From Nymphaea colorata (taxonomy: Eukaryota > Streptophyta > Magnoliopsida > Nymphaeales > Nymphaeaceae): 64,000 bases of DNA. Below, piece by piece: positions 46,858 to 58,713 of this stretch. Position numbers and translations under genes: made by a program. Every line of letters starts with the position of its first letter. The stretch's first letter is position 1. Where the stretch lies: positions 12,655,183 to 12,719,182 of the forward strand of contig NC_045148.1 in assembly GCF_008831285.2 (NCBI RefSeq), given 5' to 3'. The notes beneath the pieces are model-generated. The model was not told the DNA's origin. It worked only from the letters and a program-made list of their open reading frames with translations, and did no database searches.

Positions 46858-47140
46858 TGTTAGAATATCTTGTATAGGGAACCGGGTCTGGATATGGACC
46901 CGGTCCCATGGGTGCGAGTACCGAGGGTGGCTCGGTACCCTAGGCGGGTCTCCCACTTATGTAATCCCACTTATTGTGTAATGGTTGATTAAGTGGAAAT
47001 AACATTCTCTCTCCTAGGGTTGTGGTTTTGCCCCTAGGTTAGAGCTTCTCCGTGGTTTTTCACCTCTTACTGAGGTTTTCCACGTATATCGTGTGTTTCT
47101 TCTCCGTTCTCTTCTTGTGTTGCTTGTTTCTACGTATACA
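46858..47140 (+). repeat. Copia 3 3' LTR (283 bp)
   Basis: Begins TGTTAGAATATC after the purine tract and ends CGTATACA. GC-rich inverted motifs (GGGTCTGGATATGGACCC near 46885) lie near its start. No identical second LTR is in the window. Confidence 0.85.
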
Positions 47141-47149
47141 AATATGAAG

Positions 47150-48512
47150 CATAAGCATTGAGGCATGCCATCGCCTTAAGAGGGTGTCGACAGGTAGTAT
47201 GGACCCACAAAGCCCTAGAAAAGAGCTCTTCACCAAATTACATCCTCAACGACCAATGCATGCGTTATGTGTCTACAAAAATGGTTCTAAATCTTCTTAA
47301 CCCCTTCAAATCTCTACCATGTTTTCAAATAGCTTCGATAATCAACTTATCATGCTAAAAATGTCATTATAAGCATGGACCATTGCCTCTTCAAAACAAT
47401 CCTAGGCTTTCCCAAAAAGCAAAGTCGCTAACATATCCTAAAATCATTAATTCTTAATCCTAGCATGCTCAATCAGTAATTATACATGCTCCAACATAAA
47501 ATATCTAACAATCTAGGCTCGATTAGGCCTCGCTCAACCAAATCTTAGTGTCCAAACTGTCGTAGTGTTCCCGACAGCCACCTCAAGTGTCCGATTGAGT
47601 GCCAACACCAATGATTGCTCGCTGCCGTCACCAACAACACGGCCTAAATGCTAGAAAAGGGGGGAAGACGGACTTCCCTAGCTGAAAACCAACCAAACGG
47701 CAATCACTATGATGAGAATCAATGAAAAGATGTGATAGGAGAGGTCTGCCTTGAGAAGGAGGCAGTCCGCTATGAGAAGTTGGTTCGGCTGAGGGAGGAA
47801 GGTCTGGCACAAAAGAGAAATAGCATAGAGAGTGTTCGGTTGAGGGTGCTGACATTGAGGAGAGAGTGCAGGTAGAGAGAGCAAGAGAGTGTGAGAGTGG
47901 CAGAGGCAGAGGGATAGCACGAGCAAGGGAAATGGGGGAGATGGTGAGGAGGAGACAAATGAGATGAGGAGGGAGCTCGAGCAGAGAGGGAGAGAGGGAG
48001 AGAAACAGAACGTGCGGGTAGGGGAAGGCATTGACGGAGGGAGGTGGACAGAAGAGAGAGAGAGAGAGAGAGACGAGAGGGACGAGAGCGTGCAGAGAGG
48101 GAGAGGCAGACAAAGAGGGCGAGAGAACATAGAGAATGTTTGGTTGAGGGAGAGCGAGCGTGAGTGAGGGAGTGAGAGCTCGAGCAGAGGAGGAGAGGGA
48201 GAGAAACAACAACAAAAAAAAATGGAAGGGGAGAGGCTGCGTAGGAGGGAGGAGAAGAAGAAGGAAGAGGAAGGAGGTGGCGGAGAGAAGTCAGAAGCCT
48301 CACCTGAGCGCCGCCACCGCCGCCGTTCTCGTCGCCACCCTGCACCAACCTTCGTCTTCTTCTTCTTCACGCTGGCACAAGAGGCAACCAAGGGGGACTG
48401 AGAGGAAGATGAGGGAGAAAGGCCCTCGCGTCGGGTTCCTGCTCGAGCGTGGATCTCGGGTCCGGGTCTGGACCCGCTCCAGCTCCCCCTGCGAAAAATC
48501 AAAAGTGTTACA
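47150..48512. repeat. LTR fragment, 3' part, same family as the 3.4-kb solo LTR
   Basis: Aligns with 32250-33498: GAGGCATGCCATCGCC at the start, AAAAAGCAAAGTCGCTAACAT, the GA-rich block, and the shared end GGGTCTGGACCCG ... AGTGTTACA at 48512. The left part is missing and abuts the Copia 3 LTR. Long ORFs on both strands over the GA-rich block (47.7-48.5 kb) are compositional. Confidence 0.85.
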
Positions 48513-51500
48513 ATTCACAAAGGATTTGCACTAACCTTTCTTTTTCAAAGCAGACACAAATGATTCTTCTGTTTTAGCGCTTGTGTAAATCACTGATGAG
48601 TTTGGTTTGCTTGGTATTTCACTACAGTAAAATCATGCACATAAATAAGTTAACTAAACAAATCAAAGAGAATGGGGCAGAAGACTGTGTCAGTAAAGTA
48701 TGTCTTAATGCATATGTGTACACATTTACAAGATTAGAGGAATGTGGCACATGACTTATGCCGCATGAAAAATAGCATTACATTGGGCATCTAAAGAGAA
48801 GCAAGCATATTGGACATATCCAAGTATGGAAAACTCAGACAATGATGTTAAAGTCAACAGCAAGTAACAAGATTAATTAATGGAAAGTCGTCCATTTCCA
48901 TCCTCCCATACCTCCAGCACTTGAAGCTAGTGGATGCCTACATCATGATATGCAATCCCCACTTTGTTCTCATAAAAATCTAGTATCTCGACTTAAAAAA
49001 ACAAAATTTTAAAAATCAATAAATTTTAATTTATGTGCATTGGATGGCCATGTTCACTAAAATTACAGTATTTGCTCCAATCCAGTGCCACAGTCTTAAT
49101 AAAAGATCAAGGCTTAATTTTGTGATATTTTATAGTAAACATGCTGCTGTAAAAGTTCAAGGTCATAAAACATGACAGGGAGCCTAGCTGGATGATTACC
49201 GGTGCCCTTGCATGATACATGTCATGTAGACCTGTTCCAATGACAATTAGCTAGTGAGTCAACAAAAGAGCTGATACATAATATTAAACAATCGGCTTGT
49301 AACATAGCAAGATAACTTCAAGAGGCTCAGTTGAAACAGTGCCCAGAATGTGATATCAAGAATGAAGCAGAACATAAACTTATTTTATGAGAACATATTT
49401 TAGATCAGACACTCTCTGGCGCTTATATTGATATTCTAACAATATAATTAGCTTGATGAGTGTAACAAGACCAGTACACAGAGAAAATGCTTTTACAGAA
49501 AGCAAATGTCGTTATATAAAGGGAGGTTTGGTTAGACTTGTTTCCATTTTTCTTATGATCCTCATAAAATGATTCTGTTGAAACCAGAGCATGTTATAAC
49601 AGAGCATTTCACCCGCACTAACAGAGCAGTAAAGCAAAAGAAACAGAAAAAAAAGGCAGCAGAGGTAAACTTCTAAATTTCTCTTCTCTTTACAACTTGA
49701 AACAAACATACTCTGCATTCACCGTAAGAAAAATAATAGACTATCACAAACATATATCAGATTGTGCGGTGCGAAAGGAAATAATTTCATAACAGAACTA
49801 CCTCATACCGACGACCCTCGCACAAGAGAGGAACTGGCGCAAATGTTTTCCCCAATTTTAGCTTATCAAAAGGAGAAAAACTAACAGCCACTAAAACGGA
49901 GAAGAAACTACACCTTGGAAAATATCCAGCACATCTTTACACACGATTCTGAAATACCTTCCATTAGCAGCACATTCCTCGAAACCAATTTTAACTGCAA
50001 CAACCTACAAGATTCATGGATCGATAACTTAAAACACTTTCCCAGCCCATTTTCTCTCTTTCTCTAAGAAAACCGAACTCCGCATCTCGTAGCAAATACG
50101 TTAAGGAAAACATATGGCCACTCTATGAGAAAATGACCTTGTTCTTCGCCCTTTTTATAATCTTCTATAAAGTCAATTGTCAATAAAGAACAGATAACAG
50201 GTTCTCTAACTATCTTCTTTCTTTATCCAAGAATTGGAGTCTCGTAAAGCAGTAATGGTAAAGGAAAGGAAGATCGCGGTCAACCTATGCGAAGATATTA
50301 TGATTCTTTGTTTTCTTGAAGGGAAACTCATATCAGCGGACGAGAAAACGATATGGTTCTTCGCTTTCTTGACCTTTACCAAAATGATTCGCGGATCGAG
50401 GATATATAGAAATTTCGGAAGGTTACTTATCTACAAAGCGTAAGTGACTTCCATGTCTTCAAAAGAATAAACTTAGTAAAAGCAAAATTCAGCTCAAGCA
50501 AGGAGAAGATGTTCTGATTCTTCGTGGTCCTTCATAACGTTGCATGGAAAGGTTCGCTTGGAAAAGATTTTTCCGATCGATGATTTTCGCATAGAACTTC
50601 GACAAATTGGGTGAGGATCAAGAAAACACCTGAGATTCGAAATCCTCTCATCGACTCCTTCTGAAGGACCATTCATTCCCTTCTCTGGTTCTCCCTCTCC
50701 TCTACCACTTCCTAAAATTGATTTCGAAATGGTCGCCCGCTTTTTTACGGTGCTTCCCGCGTCACAATGTATACCACTTTCCTTGATCAAATGGATCAAG
50801 TCAGGTCCAGTTTATAGTTCACATTCATCCAAACCCAGATTTTCTTAATAAACAGCATATCCTTTCGAGTCCAAAGTAGATCGAACAATACACATTAACA
50901 TTAGAATGGGCTAACCATCTGGGCTCCAAAATAAGAGTTATCATTTCTCAAATACAACATACATTAATTAAGACTAATTAAGTTCCAGCTCCATGTACTT
51001 TTCTTTCGGACAGTAAAATAATGGAAAGAGTGAGATTATCACGCCTAGTTAATTTCACTTTTTTAACATTTTAATGGACTCATTGCTCGTATAAAACACT
51101 ATCTGTCTCCAAAGAAATCATATTTTCAGATGTGTCAGTTTGAATCTCCTTGGCTTCTATATCTCATCTTACATATTGTTCTATGCTGTTCAATTCACAT
51201 AATTATTTTTTTCAAATTAAAGAAAGAGTTACCAAATTCCATGCAGTCAACATGGATCATTTGCTTCTAATTGTCACAAAATTTCAAATTTTCCCAAATC
51301 TCGTGTATTTTAAAAAATTTTATTCACAGACAATGTTCGCTCACCAATTTCATCCAATATTAGATAATTCTACCATGCCGCTGAGAAAAAAAAATAAACA
51401 AGACAACAATATAACTATATGATAAAAAATAGACAAAGATACAAGACACAACAAGGAGAGAGACACGATAAGAAGGCACGTGAGGTGCGGGGCTGTGCAC

Positions 51501-51566
51501 ATGAGGTGTGCGCTTCAAATAATATTGGCTATATGCTTTGCATTTTTTGTTTTCAGTTTAGTAAGA
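48513..51566. other. Non-coding or unrecognised DNA
   Basis: No family recognised. The minus-strand ORF 50799-50494 (101 codons) has ordinary codon look but no known domain. A loosely repeated motif around TTCTTCG recurs at about 50140, 50300, 50355 and 50517. Confidence 0.4.
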
Positions 51567-51569
51567 TAT

Positions 51570-51615
51570 TACCAGTGGCAAGCGCCACTGGTATAGGTCC
51601 ATAGCGGTGACTTGA
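51570..51615. repeat. Left TACCAGTGGC hairpin / subterminal-like motif cluster
   Basis: TACCAGTGGC (51570-51579) and GCCACTGGTA (51584-51593) form a perfect 10-bp hairpin with a 4-nt loop, followed by TAGGTCCATAGCGGTGA. Read forwards, CACTGGTATAG ... CGGTGA matches the reverse complement of the cluster at 52917-52945, giving an inverted pair. Confidence 0.55.
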
Positions 51616-52395
51616 GCTTCTCTAGAAACCCCTGCAAAAAAGGATAAGGCATCTGAATGCTTCCAAAAGGAAACAAATGATCTCATCTCCCAGAAAATGG
51701 AGAAAATAGGAATGGCGCATCAAATGTTTACCAAAGATGGCCAGGAGTTGGTATGGAAGTTCATGTTACACCCAGAATAACAATCCAAACCCTGACTCCG
51801 ATCGACCTAAATACTAATTGGACCTCGTTTTTCTTGATCATCAGATGTACATGCATCTTGAGTGCAAAGTGGGTATGTGTCTCATTCATATCCATTTCCA
51901 ATTACAGCTAATTTAGCCCTTCAACTTCATCTTCTGCTTTTGTGTTCATTTAAATATGTTGAAAAAGATGTGTGTGTGTGTGTTTGGTTTTTGTAGAGAA
52001 AAAGTTGCTTTCCCTTGTCCTTAATTAACTCAACCGATGTGAATTCGTTATATCTCCAAGATTCATCTTAGAAGAACAACAAACCATATAGACTTGACCT
52101 TCAAGTTGCAAGTCTAGGAATTAATGCCTTTTTTAATCTATAGGTACAATATATAGGGTCGCAAAGATTGGACAATTGTGGACATATTTAAAAAACATCT
52201 TTCTCTTATGTGAACATCACTATGTTCACCTTATCCCTCCATCACAAGTCTCACCTATGCAAGCAAAATTTGATGTGACCGAACAATAATTAGCAAAAAC
52301 TTACTCTTTCCTTTCTGCTAATAATGCCAAAGAAAGAATTTGTTTAATATTTGAATATGCAAATCATGTGCAGATCCGGCTCTGAGCAAGCACTA

Positions 52396-52640
52396 GGTTG
52401 GGACAAACTCTATAAAACAGTAACTGGCATCGTTTGAGGCCTTCAATATCTTCACCAGTACTCAAGGCTGAAAGTGATTCACATAGAACTAAAGACCTGC
52501 AACATCTTGGTGGATGCCATGATGAATCTAAGGATTTTAGATTTTGGACTGGTAGAACATTTGGTGGAGACCAAACTCATGTTGGTAACAATAAAGTGAG
52601 AGGGACATGGTGAGTAGGACCATATCTTCCATATGATACT
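52396..52640 (+). pseudogene. Receptor-like kinase fragment (DUF26/CRK-type kinase domain), pseudogene
   Basis: Frame 1 reads WDKLYKTVTGIV, stop, [38 protein letters not shown], then TKLMLVTIK and more stops. This is the alpha-E helix, catalytic loop and activation-loop start of plant receptor-like cytoplasmic/CRK kinases. The catalytic HRDLK is HIELK, so both Arg and Asp are lost, and two further in-frame stops occur near 52610-52625. About 80 residues remain, with no other kinase parts nearby. It is a dead fragment, possibly carried by a DNA transposon (see flanking motif clusters). Confidence 0.85.
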
Positions 52641-52916
52641 TAGTCGACATTATATAATTAAAATGTTTAGTTCTACATAAATTACGATTAGATAACAGGT
52701 TCCACTCATGAGCCAGACATTGCCTCCAAAAGCCTTCTTATCTAGAATCTGAACGCCACTATACAAAAAGTTGACATTGAGCACTCCCAATAGCAACCTA
52801 GACAACAGTCTTCTTGTTGCAGCAATTTCAAATCCTCATCCATTCTTCTTTCTCTAAGCTTAATGTGATTCATTCACAAGTATGAAAAGAACGGAAAACA
52901 TGGTTGGCAAAAACCA

Positions 52917-53065
52917 CCGTTATAAGTCTATACCGGTGAGTTAAGCGACCGGTAGTCATCTACACCGGTGATCTCAGTGGTCGCTAAATATACTTGTACT
53001 GGTAACTGTCATCCCCGCTACACGTACTTATACCGATGCTTTCTATCATTGGTATAAATTATCAC
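52917..53065. repeat. Right TAYACCGGTRA motif cluster
   Basis: TATACCGGTGA (about 52930), TACACCGGTGA (about 52961), TGTACTGGTAAC (about 52994), TTATACCGATG (about 53029) and the inverse TTATCACCAGTATAG (about 53060) recur at ~31-35 bp spacing. Short spaced motifs of this kind are typical of CACTA-type subterminal regions. A CACTATACAAAAAG at 52757 could be a decayed CACTA terminus. Confidence 0.5.
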
Positions 53066-53979
53066 CAGTATAGATCTATAATGGGGCATTCCATACCGTA
53101 CTATAACCAATCCAGTTGCCATCGACAGATGCTGCCCGTGTTGTTCGAGTTGTTTGAAGCACATGTCCCTAGCGTGACCCTCAACCATGACAAGACATGG
53201 TGCTTGCTTTTCTCTCTCTCTCTCTCTTTTGTGATTTAGGCTTATACCTTTTTCTATTTTCATGTAGTCATAATTTTGTTTTCGTTTACTTTTTTGTTAC
53301 AGCAATCAGGAAAGGGGGATACTAACATATCCGAGGAGAGAGAGGGAGCATGTTGCATTTTCTATTGGTTTGCTTCACTTTATCAAATTTCTCTGTCTCT
53401 TTCTCCCTCTCTCTCTTCTGTTGGTTTCTTCATGTTTCCTTCCACTTTGCTGCTTGTGTGCTTTGTTGCGTTGTTTTATTATTGCAGAGATCAAAAGCAA
53501 TGAATCAAAGCCTCATATCCAAAACCTACTAACTTAGGGATTGCAATCCTGTTTGAATGAATATATAGTTTCGTTACAAAGAGATAAAGTTAACTATAAA
53601 GGATAAAATTAAAAATAGGGTTGTAATCTATAGAATATTCCATTACTATCAGTTGGAAATGTTTATTAGTAAGTTTTTAAAAAATAAACAATTTTATTTA
53701 AAGATTCTGTCAATGAACTTTCTAAGACCACAAAATAAAGTGTTGCTCATTCAAGATGCTGCTCTATGAAGGTTGAAAAGAATGTTATAGAAAGCAGGCT
53801 AGCATAATTGTCGATGACAGGTTGGTAATCTATCCAAAATATAATTCATATGTTGTCCCCTAAAAGAAAAATAACCAGGCGCACATGTTGCTATTTGTTG
53901 GCTTAGAAATTTACCAAGGACCAGATGAACGTCACCATTTCAAATGCATTCTGCATAGAACAAGAAAACTGTGGATAAA
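53066..53979. other. Non-coding, nothing recognised
   Basis: Contains a (CT)n run at about 53211-53228. No supported gene. Confidence 0.5.
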
Positions 53980-54332
53980 TGTAAGAGTCTGGTCATGGGA
54001 GAGGGAATATCTTGAGGAAGAGAGGAGAGTAGGAGGGAGACAAAGTGATAGAGGGATGAATTGAGGTAAAAAGCGTATCAGTTCCCTTCACAATTATGGA
54101 CCTTATACTCCTCTAGCAGAAGTGGAGGCCTAAAACATGGGATCGTGGCAGATCCACTAACTAGGATAACTTCTCGCTAAAATTATGGCACAACCAACTT
54201 CTTGGAACAACTGCAATTCGACCTTAATTGAACATTAACTATCATTAACTATGACCATAATGCCACGATCTTTAACCGCTACTAACTATGGCCATGAAGC
54301 CACGACAGACATCTTTGGTTAAGGTCGTGACA
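53980..54332 (-). repeat. Ty3/gypsy element 2, 3' LTR (353 bp)
   Basis: On the minus strand it starts TGTCACGACC (54332) just after the pol end and a purine tract (CGAGGGAGATCGAA), and ends GACTCTTACA (53980). It is distinct from the 3.4-kb LTR family despite the shared TGTCAC start. Confidence 0.8.
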
Positions 54333-54740
54333 TTCGATCTCCCTCGAAACGATTCTTGTCCTCAAGAATATCAGTTTGATTCAACTCCGATATGATTGGA
54401 AATTGAGCCTTAATCGCAATGTAATCCTCCCATGTCGCCTCATCATCATGTAGATTGGCCCACTTGACAAGCACTTGGACTACTGCCACATTGTTACGCT
54501 TCACCAAATGGCGATCCAATATCGCTTTTGGTTCAGATCGAATTAAACCATCCTTGTCAGTGACAGGTGGTGTAGTGATTGGTACCTGCCCTTCACCAAC
54601 TCGATGCTTAAGTAACAACACATGAAAAACTAGGTGGATTTTGCAGGAAGGAAGTAATTCAAGTTTGTAAGTCACCAAACCCACCCGAGCTAGGACACAG
54701 AAAGGTCCATAATACTTGGCCGCAAGCTTGATGTTGGTAC
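54319..54740 (-). pseudogene. Ty3/gypsy element 2, C-terminal integrase/chromodomain end of pol
   Basis: The minus strand encodes YYGPFCVLARVG near 54715, then VTYKLELLPSCKIHLVFHVL, then RHLVKRNNVAVVQVLVKWA and ATWEDYIAI, ending ILEDKNRFEGD into the LTR. This is the SKIHPVFHVS-type end of the integrase followed by the chromodomain-like module of chromovirus elements, which targets integration to chromatin. The stop is 54319-54321, inside the LTR. The element is cut at about 54740-54770; protease, RT and RNase H are absent. Confidence 0.88.
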
Positions 54741-54770
54741 TTGGTCAATAAAGGTCTATGAATTTGCAAG

Positions 54771-56789
54771 ACATTATGGCTTCCTTCTCATAGCATGCTC
54801 CTACTAAACACTTGTAGATGTTTGATTACTAAAGCTAATAACTTTTTCTAATTTTTAACTTCCTTAGTGTCAATGGATTCTTCCCCACTACTCATATCAA
54901 CGATTTTTGCAGTTTTACCTCTCATTGACTAACAATACCTCTCATTGACTAACAATACACAACAACGATGATTAGTTGTGAACGTTAATAAATAATGACA
55001 ATGGAATATGGTAATGCACATATAAAAGAATATGAAAAGAAAAACAACATTTGCAGCCAAATACCCTGCAGCCTTGAATGAGTGACACGGTATGAATGAA
55101 AAAAAATCATTAATGTGATAATTCACCAATGCATTGTTGGATAAATAAATACATACACACTAGTCAAAATAGCCACACCATGCAAGACAAGGGCCTTGAA
55201 TGAGGGACACAAAATGGAAGAGAAAAATTTCATTAACGTGATAATTGTTCACCAATGCAGAAGACCATCCAGATTTATGGATAGTTAAATACATACTAGT
55301 CAAAATAGCCACTCCATGCTTGACATAAAACACTTGAGATGATTATAAAAAATGTAAAACATATTCTTTCTCAATATCAGGAGACAAAGTTAAATGTCCA
55401 AAGATTAACAAGGAAAACTTCATCAAGGCTAATGCCGTAAAAAATTAATCAAGCCTATTGAAACTTTATTTGTTCTACCCACACTGATCACATTCCTATG
55501 AAGAAGAACAAACTTTTGAGTTTTTATTCAAGAAAGAACATAAATAGAGAAACAAAAAATTATTACAGCCACACTCTAATGGTAAGAAAAATTCATTGTT
55601 CCATGTATATGTTACCAAGATAGAAAGAGCTTGTGGATGGTTGGACTGTAGTCCATGACTTCAGGAGACATGAAAAATGAGATAAGTAAGAAATAAAAAT
55701 CCATACAAAATTACACACAGGTAAAGCAACATAGTAAAGCCAATACAAACCCTATAACAAGTAAATGCTTCATCAACTCTGTCAGCATCTTTGGGGGCAT
55801 TCTTGTTCAATGTTGAATATGCACCCATCATATAAAGATTCTCTCAAAGTGTGAACAAGACTTATCATGGGATTGTAAGCTTCAAGACAGGTCAATGGTA
55901 GATTTGTAATTGTTTGCACGATTGAGCTGAATACTTTTTGTCTCTCAAAAATGAAACTAAAGAACAAGAAATATAACCTTAAGTTGCTATAATTGGGGCC
56001 ACGGATTTTACATAAAACAGATTTCCTCTTCAAAGAACAAAGCAACTCCTTCTTGTAATGGACCATGAGCCTTCATCATATTCCCAAAGGTTACTATGAC
56101 AATCAACTCGGGCTTCATTAACGGGAAACATTTTGACAATAACACCATCTCAAACAAGTGCAGTCCACCAATTAAGAAGGAAAGGAAGAAGAAAAGAAAA
56201 GAAATGCATACCAGACAAAGACTGCTAGGGCCCATCTACAACAATGTGTTGCCTTATTGAGTCTTCCCTTTCTCACAACAACTTTGACCAGGCATCAACT
56301 ATTGGAACTATTATATTCCGCTCAAGATCTTTACCCACAACATTAGCCTGCAACTCTGCAACTCAAACCTGCACCCAAAACAACAACAAACAAAACGAGA
56401 GACAAAGAGAGAGAAGAAGAGATTAGATTTTTGGGTTTGCTTCTAGGAGGTGCTGGCTAGGCTAATCTTATGATTATCCCTAAGCATAAGAGAAGTTGGG
56501 CTTTTATAGACCACCTCCTAGGGTTTCCCAATTCCCAGCAACGGATGGTTACGGCCAAAGAGATTAATTTTTCTTAATTAATGGGCAGTTTTATTATTTA
56601 ATCTTGTAACTGCAAGTGGGCCCTCTTGCAGTTACAAGATGTGGAGATAGGGCTCAGGACCACAATCCAACATGTCTCACTTGGCCATGAGACCGCCAAA
56701 TTACTTCCATTATATGTGGGTTTTCTTCATTTAACTAGTTACATGGTTTTCTATAATTGGTTTGTCCACCATAACGTAAACTTTATTCA
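54771..56789. other. Non-coding DNA with small tandem duplications
   Basis: Contains a 20-bp direct duplication (TACCTCTCATTGACTAACAA at 54916 and 54936) and a 122-bp tandem duplication (GCCTTGAATGAG at 55071 and 55193, both ending AAAATAGCCAC(A/T)CCATGC). A minus-strand ORF at 56235-56008 has a faint PPR-like look that I do not accept. Confidence 0.55.
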
Positions 56790-57418
56790 AGGTTCCATTG
56801 ATGCTTCTCTTCCATGACTTTGCTTCTATTACAAATGTGCTAAGATTCAACATGAATGTCGATAATCTTCCCTAATCTCTAAAGGGCCATTTTATAGCAG
56901 GAACACTTTGTTAGTGTTTCATGAATCTACTTTGAAAATCAGGGCAGGTTTATGGAACAATAGCTCTAGTCTTCCATGAATCTGCCCAATTCTTTGAAAC
57001 AGATTTATGGGACACTCGCAAAGTGTCTATACTGCCAAACAGACTCCAAAGAGAGCATGTCCTAATGAGAACATTGCATTATTTGGAACACATTTTGCAC
57101 ATTTATAGCCTACCATATTTCAAATAATGCAACATTCTTGTTACTAAATGTCCTCTAATATATTCATTCATCTCATATATGGATTGTATTGGACCCATAA
57201 TTTTGATTTGGCAAATGGGTTAGTGAATATGCCAATCATATGAAGCGATGGGAGAATACTCCAAAAACAACAATCTTCTTTGAGATATAAGAAAGCACCA
57301 TGTCGTTACAGGGATTCCATGTATGAAAAATGGTACTTGCGTTGAATGGTCTTGGAATCGACTCATCAGTGAAACCAAATTTCTTCTTCATACTCCAAAC
57401 AGAGCAGGTTATTTGTTA

Positions 57419-57513
57419 GGGCATTCCACTTGCAAAAATGGAATGACCCAGCCACTTGTTGTTATGCGTAAGAGACTGTAACAAGTGGAATAGACTGGAA
57501 CAAGTGGAATGCC
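57419..57513. mobile_element. Tourist-like (PIF/Harbinger) MITE, 95 bp
   Basis: Ends GGGCATTCCACTTG and CAAGTGGAATGCC are inverted, flanked by TTA on both sides (57416-57418, 57514-57516). A second CAAGTGGAAT lies at 57482, close to the right end. The paralogous site in copy 1 (about 21300-21320) is empty. Confidence 0.88.
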
Positions 57514-58713
57514 TTAACAACCAAATCGCTCTCTACTCAAAGACCATTTCCATGGTTCTCTCAAAGTGGAGTAGTTGTCTCAAGTAAATAGATTAAAGAC
57601 TTAGCACATCAAGAAATATGTAGAGAAATTGCCACTAATGTCCTCATCCTTTTCATTAAGGCTGTTCTTGTTGAAGGGGGAGACTAAAATTCCTTATATC
57701 TAACCTATTTGTATCTATTAGGAGGCAAGTATAAAATTCCTTAGATGTGACCCTTTTTGTATTTGTTAAAAGGTAAGTAGAAATCTTGGATGCCAATTAC
57801 TTTTTCTCGGTGCACCAAGTTGCAAACTCCAATTTGCTCCTTCTTAAGAAGTGGATTCATGCATACATCAAGGTTATGAGCACTGCTGAATTTTAAACCC
57901 AAGATTACCTAAGCTTGAATCATATTCCCTCCAAAATGAACAAAATAAAAGTAGAAAGAAAACTTGACAAGTGATTACCAATCTCTACCTCCCAACTCTC
58001 TCTTGTCTCTACTTCCTATGTTGATAGTTGATTAGAATAGAAGATAATGAGATATTCAACCAAGAATAGATTTAGTTGCAACTTGACTCCAGTTAATATT
58101 TCTCACTCTTATTATTTATTTTTTCACATTTATTTTTATGAAAAAATAGTTTGTCTTTCATTAAATACGACAATGTCAATTAATTGTGTTTCTTCTTTTT
58201 TGTGCTACTAATTTTTAGAGATTAAACATCATTAAACAAAAACAGTAACTTTGAAATCACAAAATTGATTTTCTTGTTTTCTTTCTTGTATTTTTGTTGG
58301 AGATCAAGCCCCTTTTAGGGCTGCGTTTGAATAGACCAAATTTAAAGTTTAATATGGATCAAAAGAAACAATGTTAGAATCCGGGGCAGAATGAGTCCAG
58401 GTTTGCTCCAACCTGTAAAAATTGTCTAGGATCATAGAAGTTGGCGAATGGCAAAAAAAAGCATGTGCATCCAAGGTGAGCTGCTCTCTCTTTTCCATGC
58501 AAATGTCAGAAAACCAGCTCCCCATAAATGAAAGTTTTATCAACAAAGGAAAACACATAAATATAGAAGACCAGCACTTAAAAAAAAAATTATTGAATGA
58601 ATAAAAAAGGTGTGAAGCAAAAGGCATATGAGGACCAAGGGACCAAAAAAAAAAGTGGTGCTCATTTGTTTTTTCTTTTTTTTTTTCAGATTCCAGCACC
58701 TTCTAGCCAAGAA

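Larger units (their letters stand above)
42644..47140 (+). mobile_element. Ty1/copia element 3, 5' LTR missing
   Basis: A short leader (42644-42680), then gag, protease, integrase, RT, RNase H, a hairpin, the PPT and the 3' LTR (46858-47140). No 5' LTR or primer-binding site precedes gag. Confidence 0.9.

Noticed and set aside
47628-48534. Long Ser/Leu- and Arg/Glu-rich ORFs on both strands
   Set aside because: They overlie the GA-rich part of an LTR fragment, are open in several frames because of composition, and are not kept as frames in the related copy at 32.9-33.5 kb.
50494-50799. 101-codon minus-strand ORF
   Set aside because: No recognisable domain, no supporting exon structure; kept only as part of an anonymous region.
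56008-56235. Minus-strand ORF with VTFGNMMKAHG...EEE resembling one PPR motif
   Set aside because: A single weak motif, no neighbouring repeats, no splice support.
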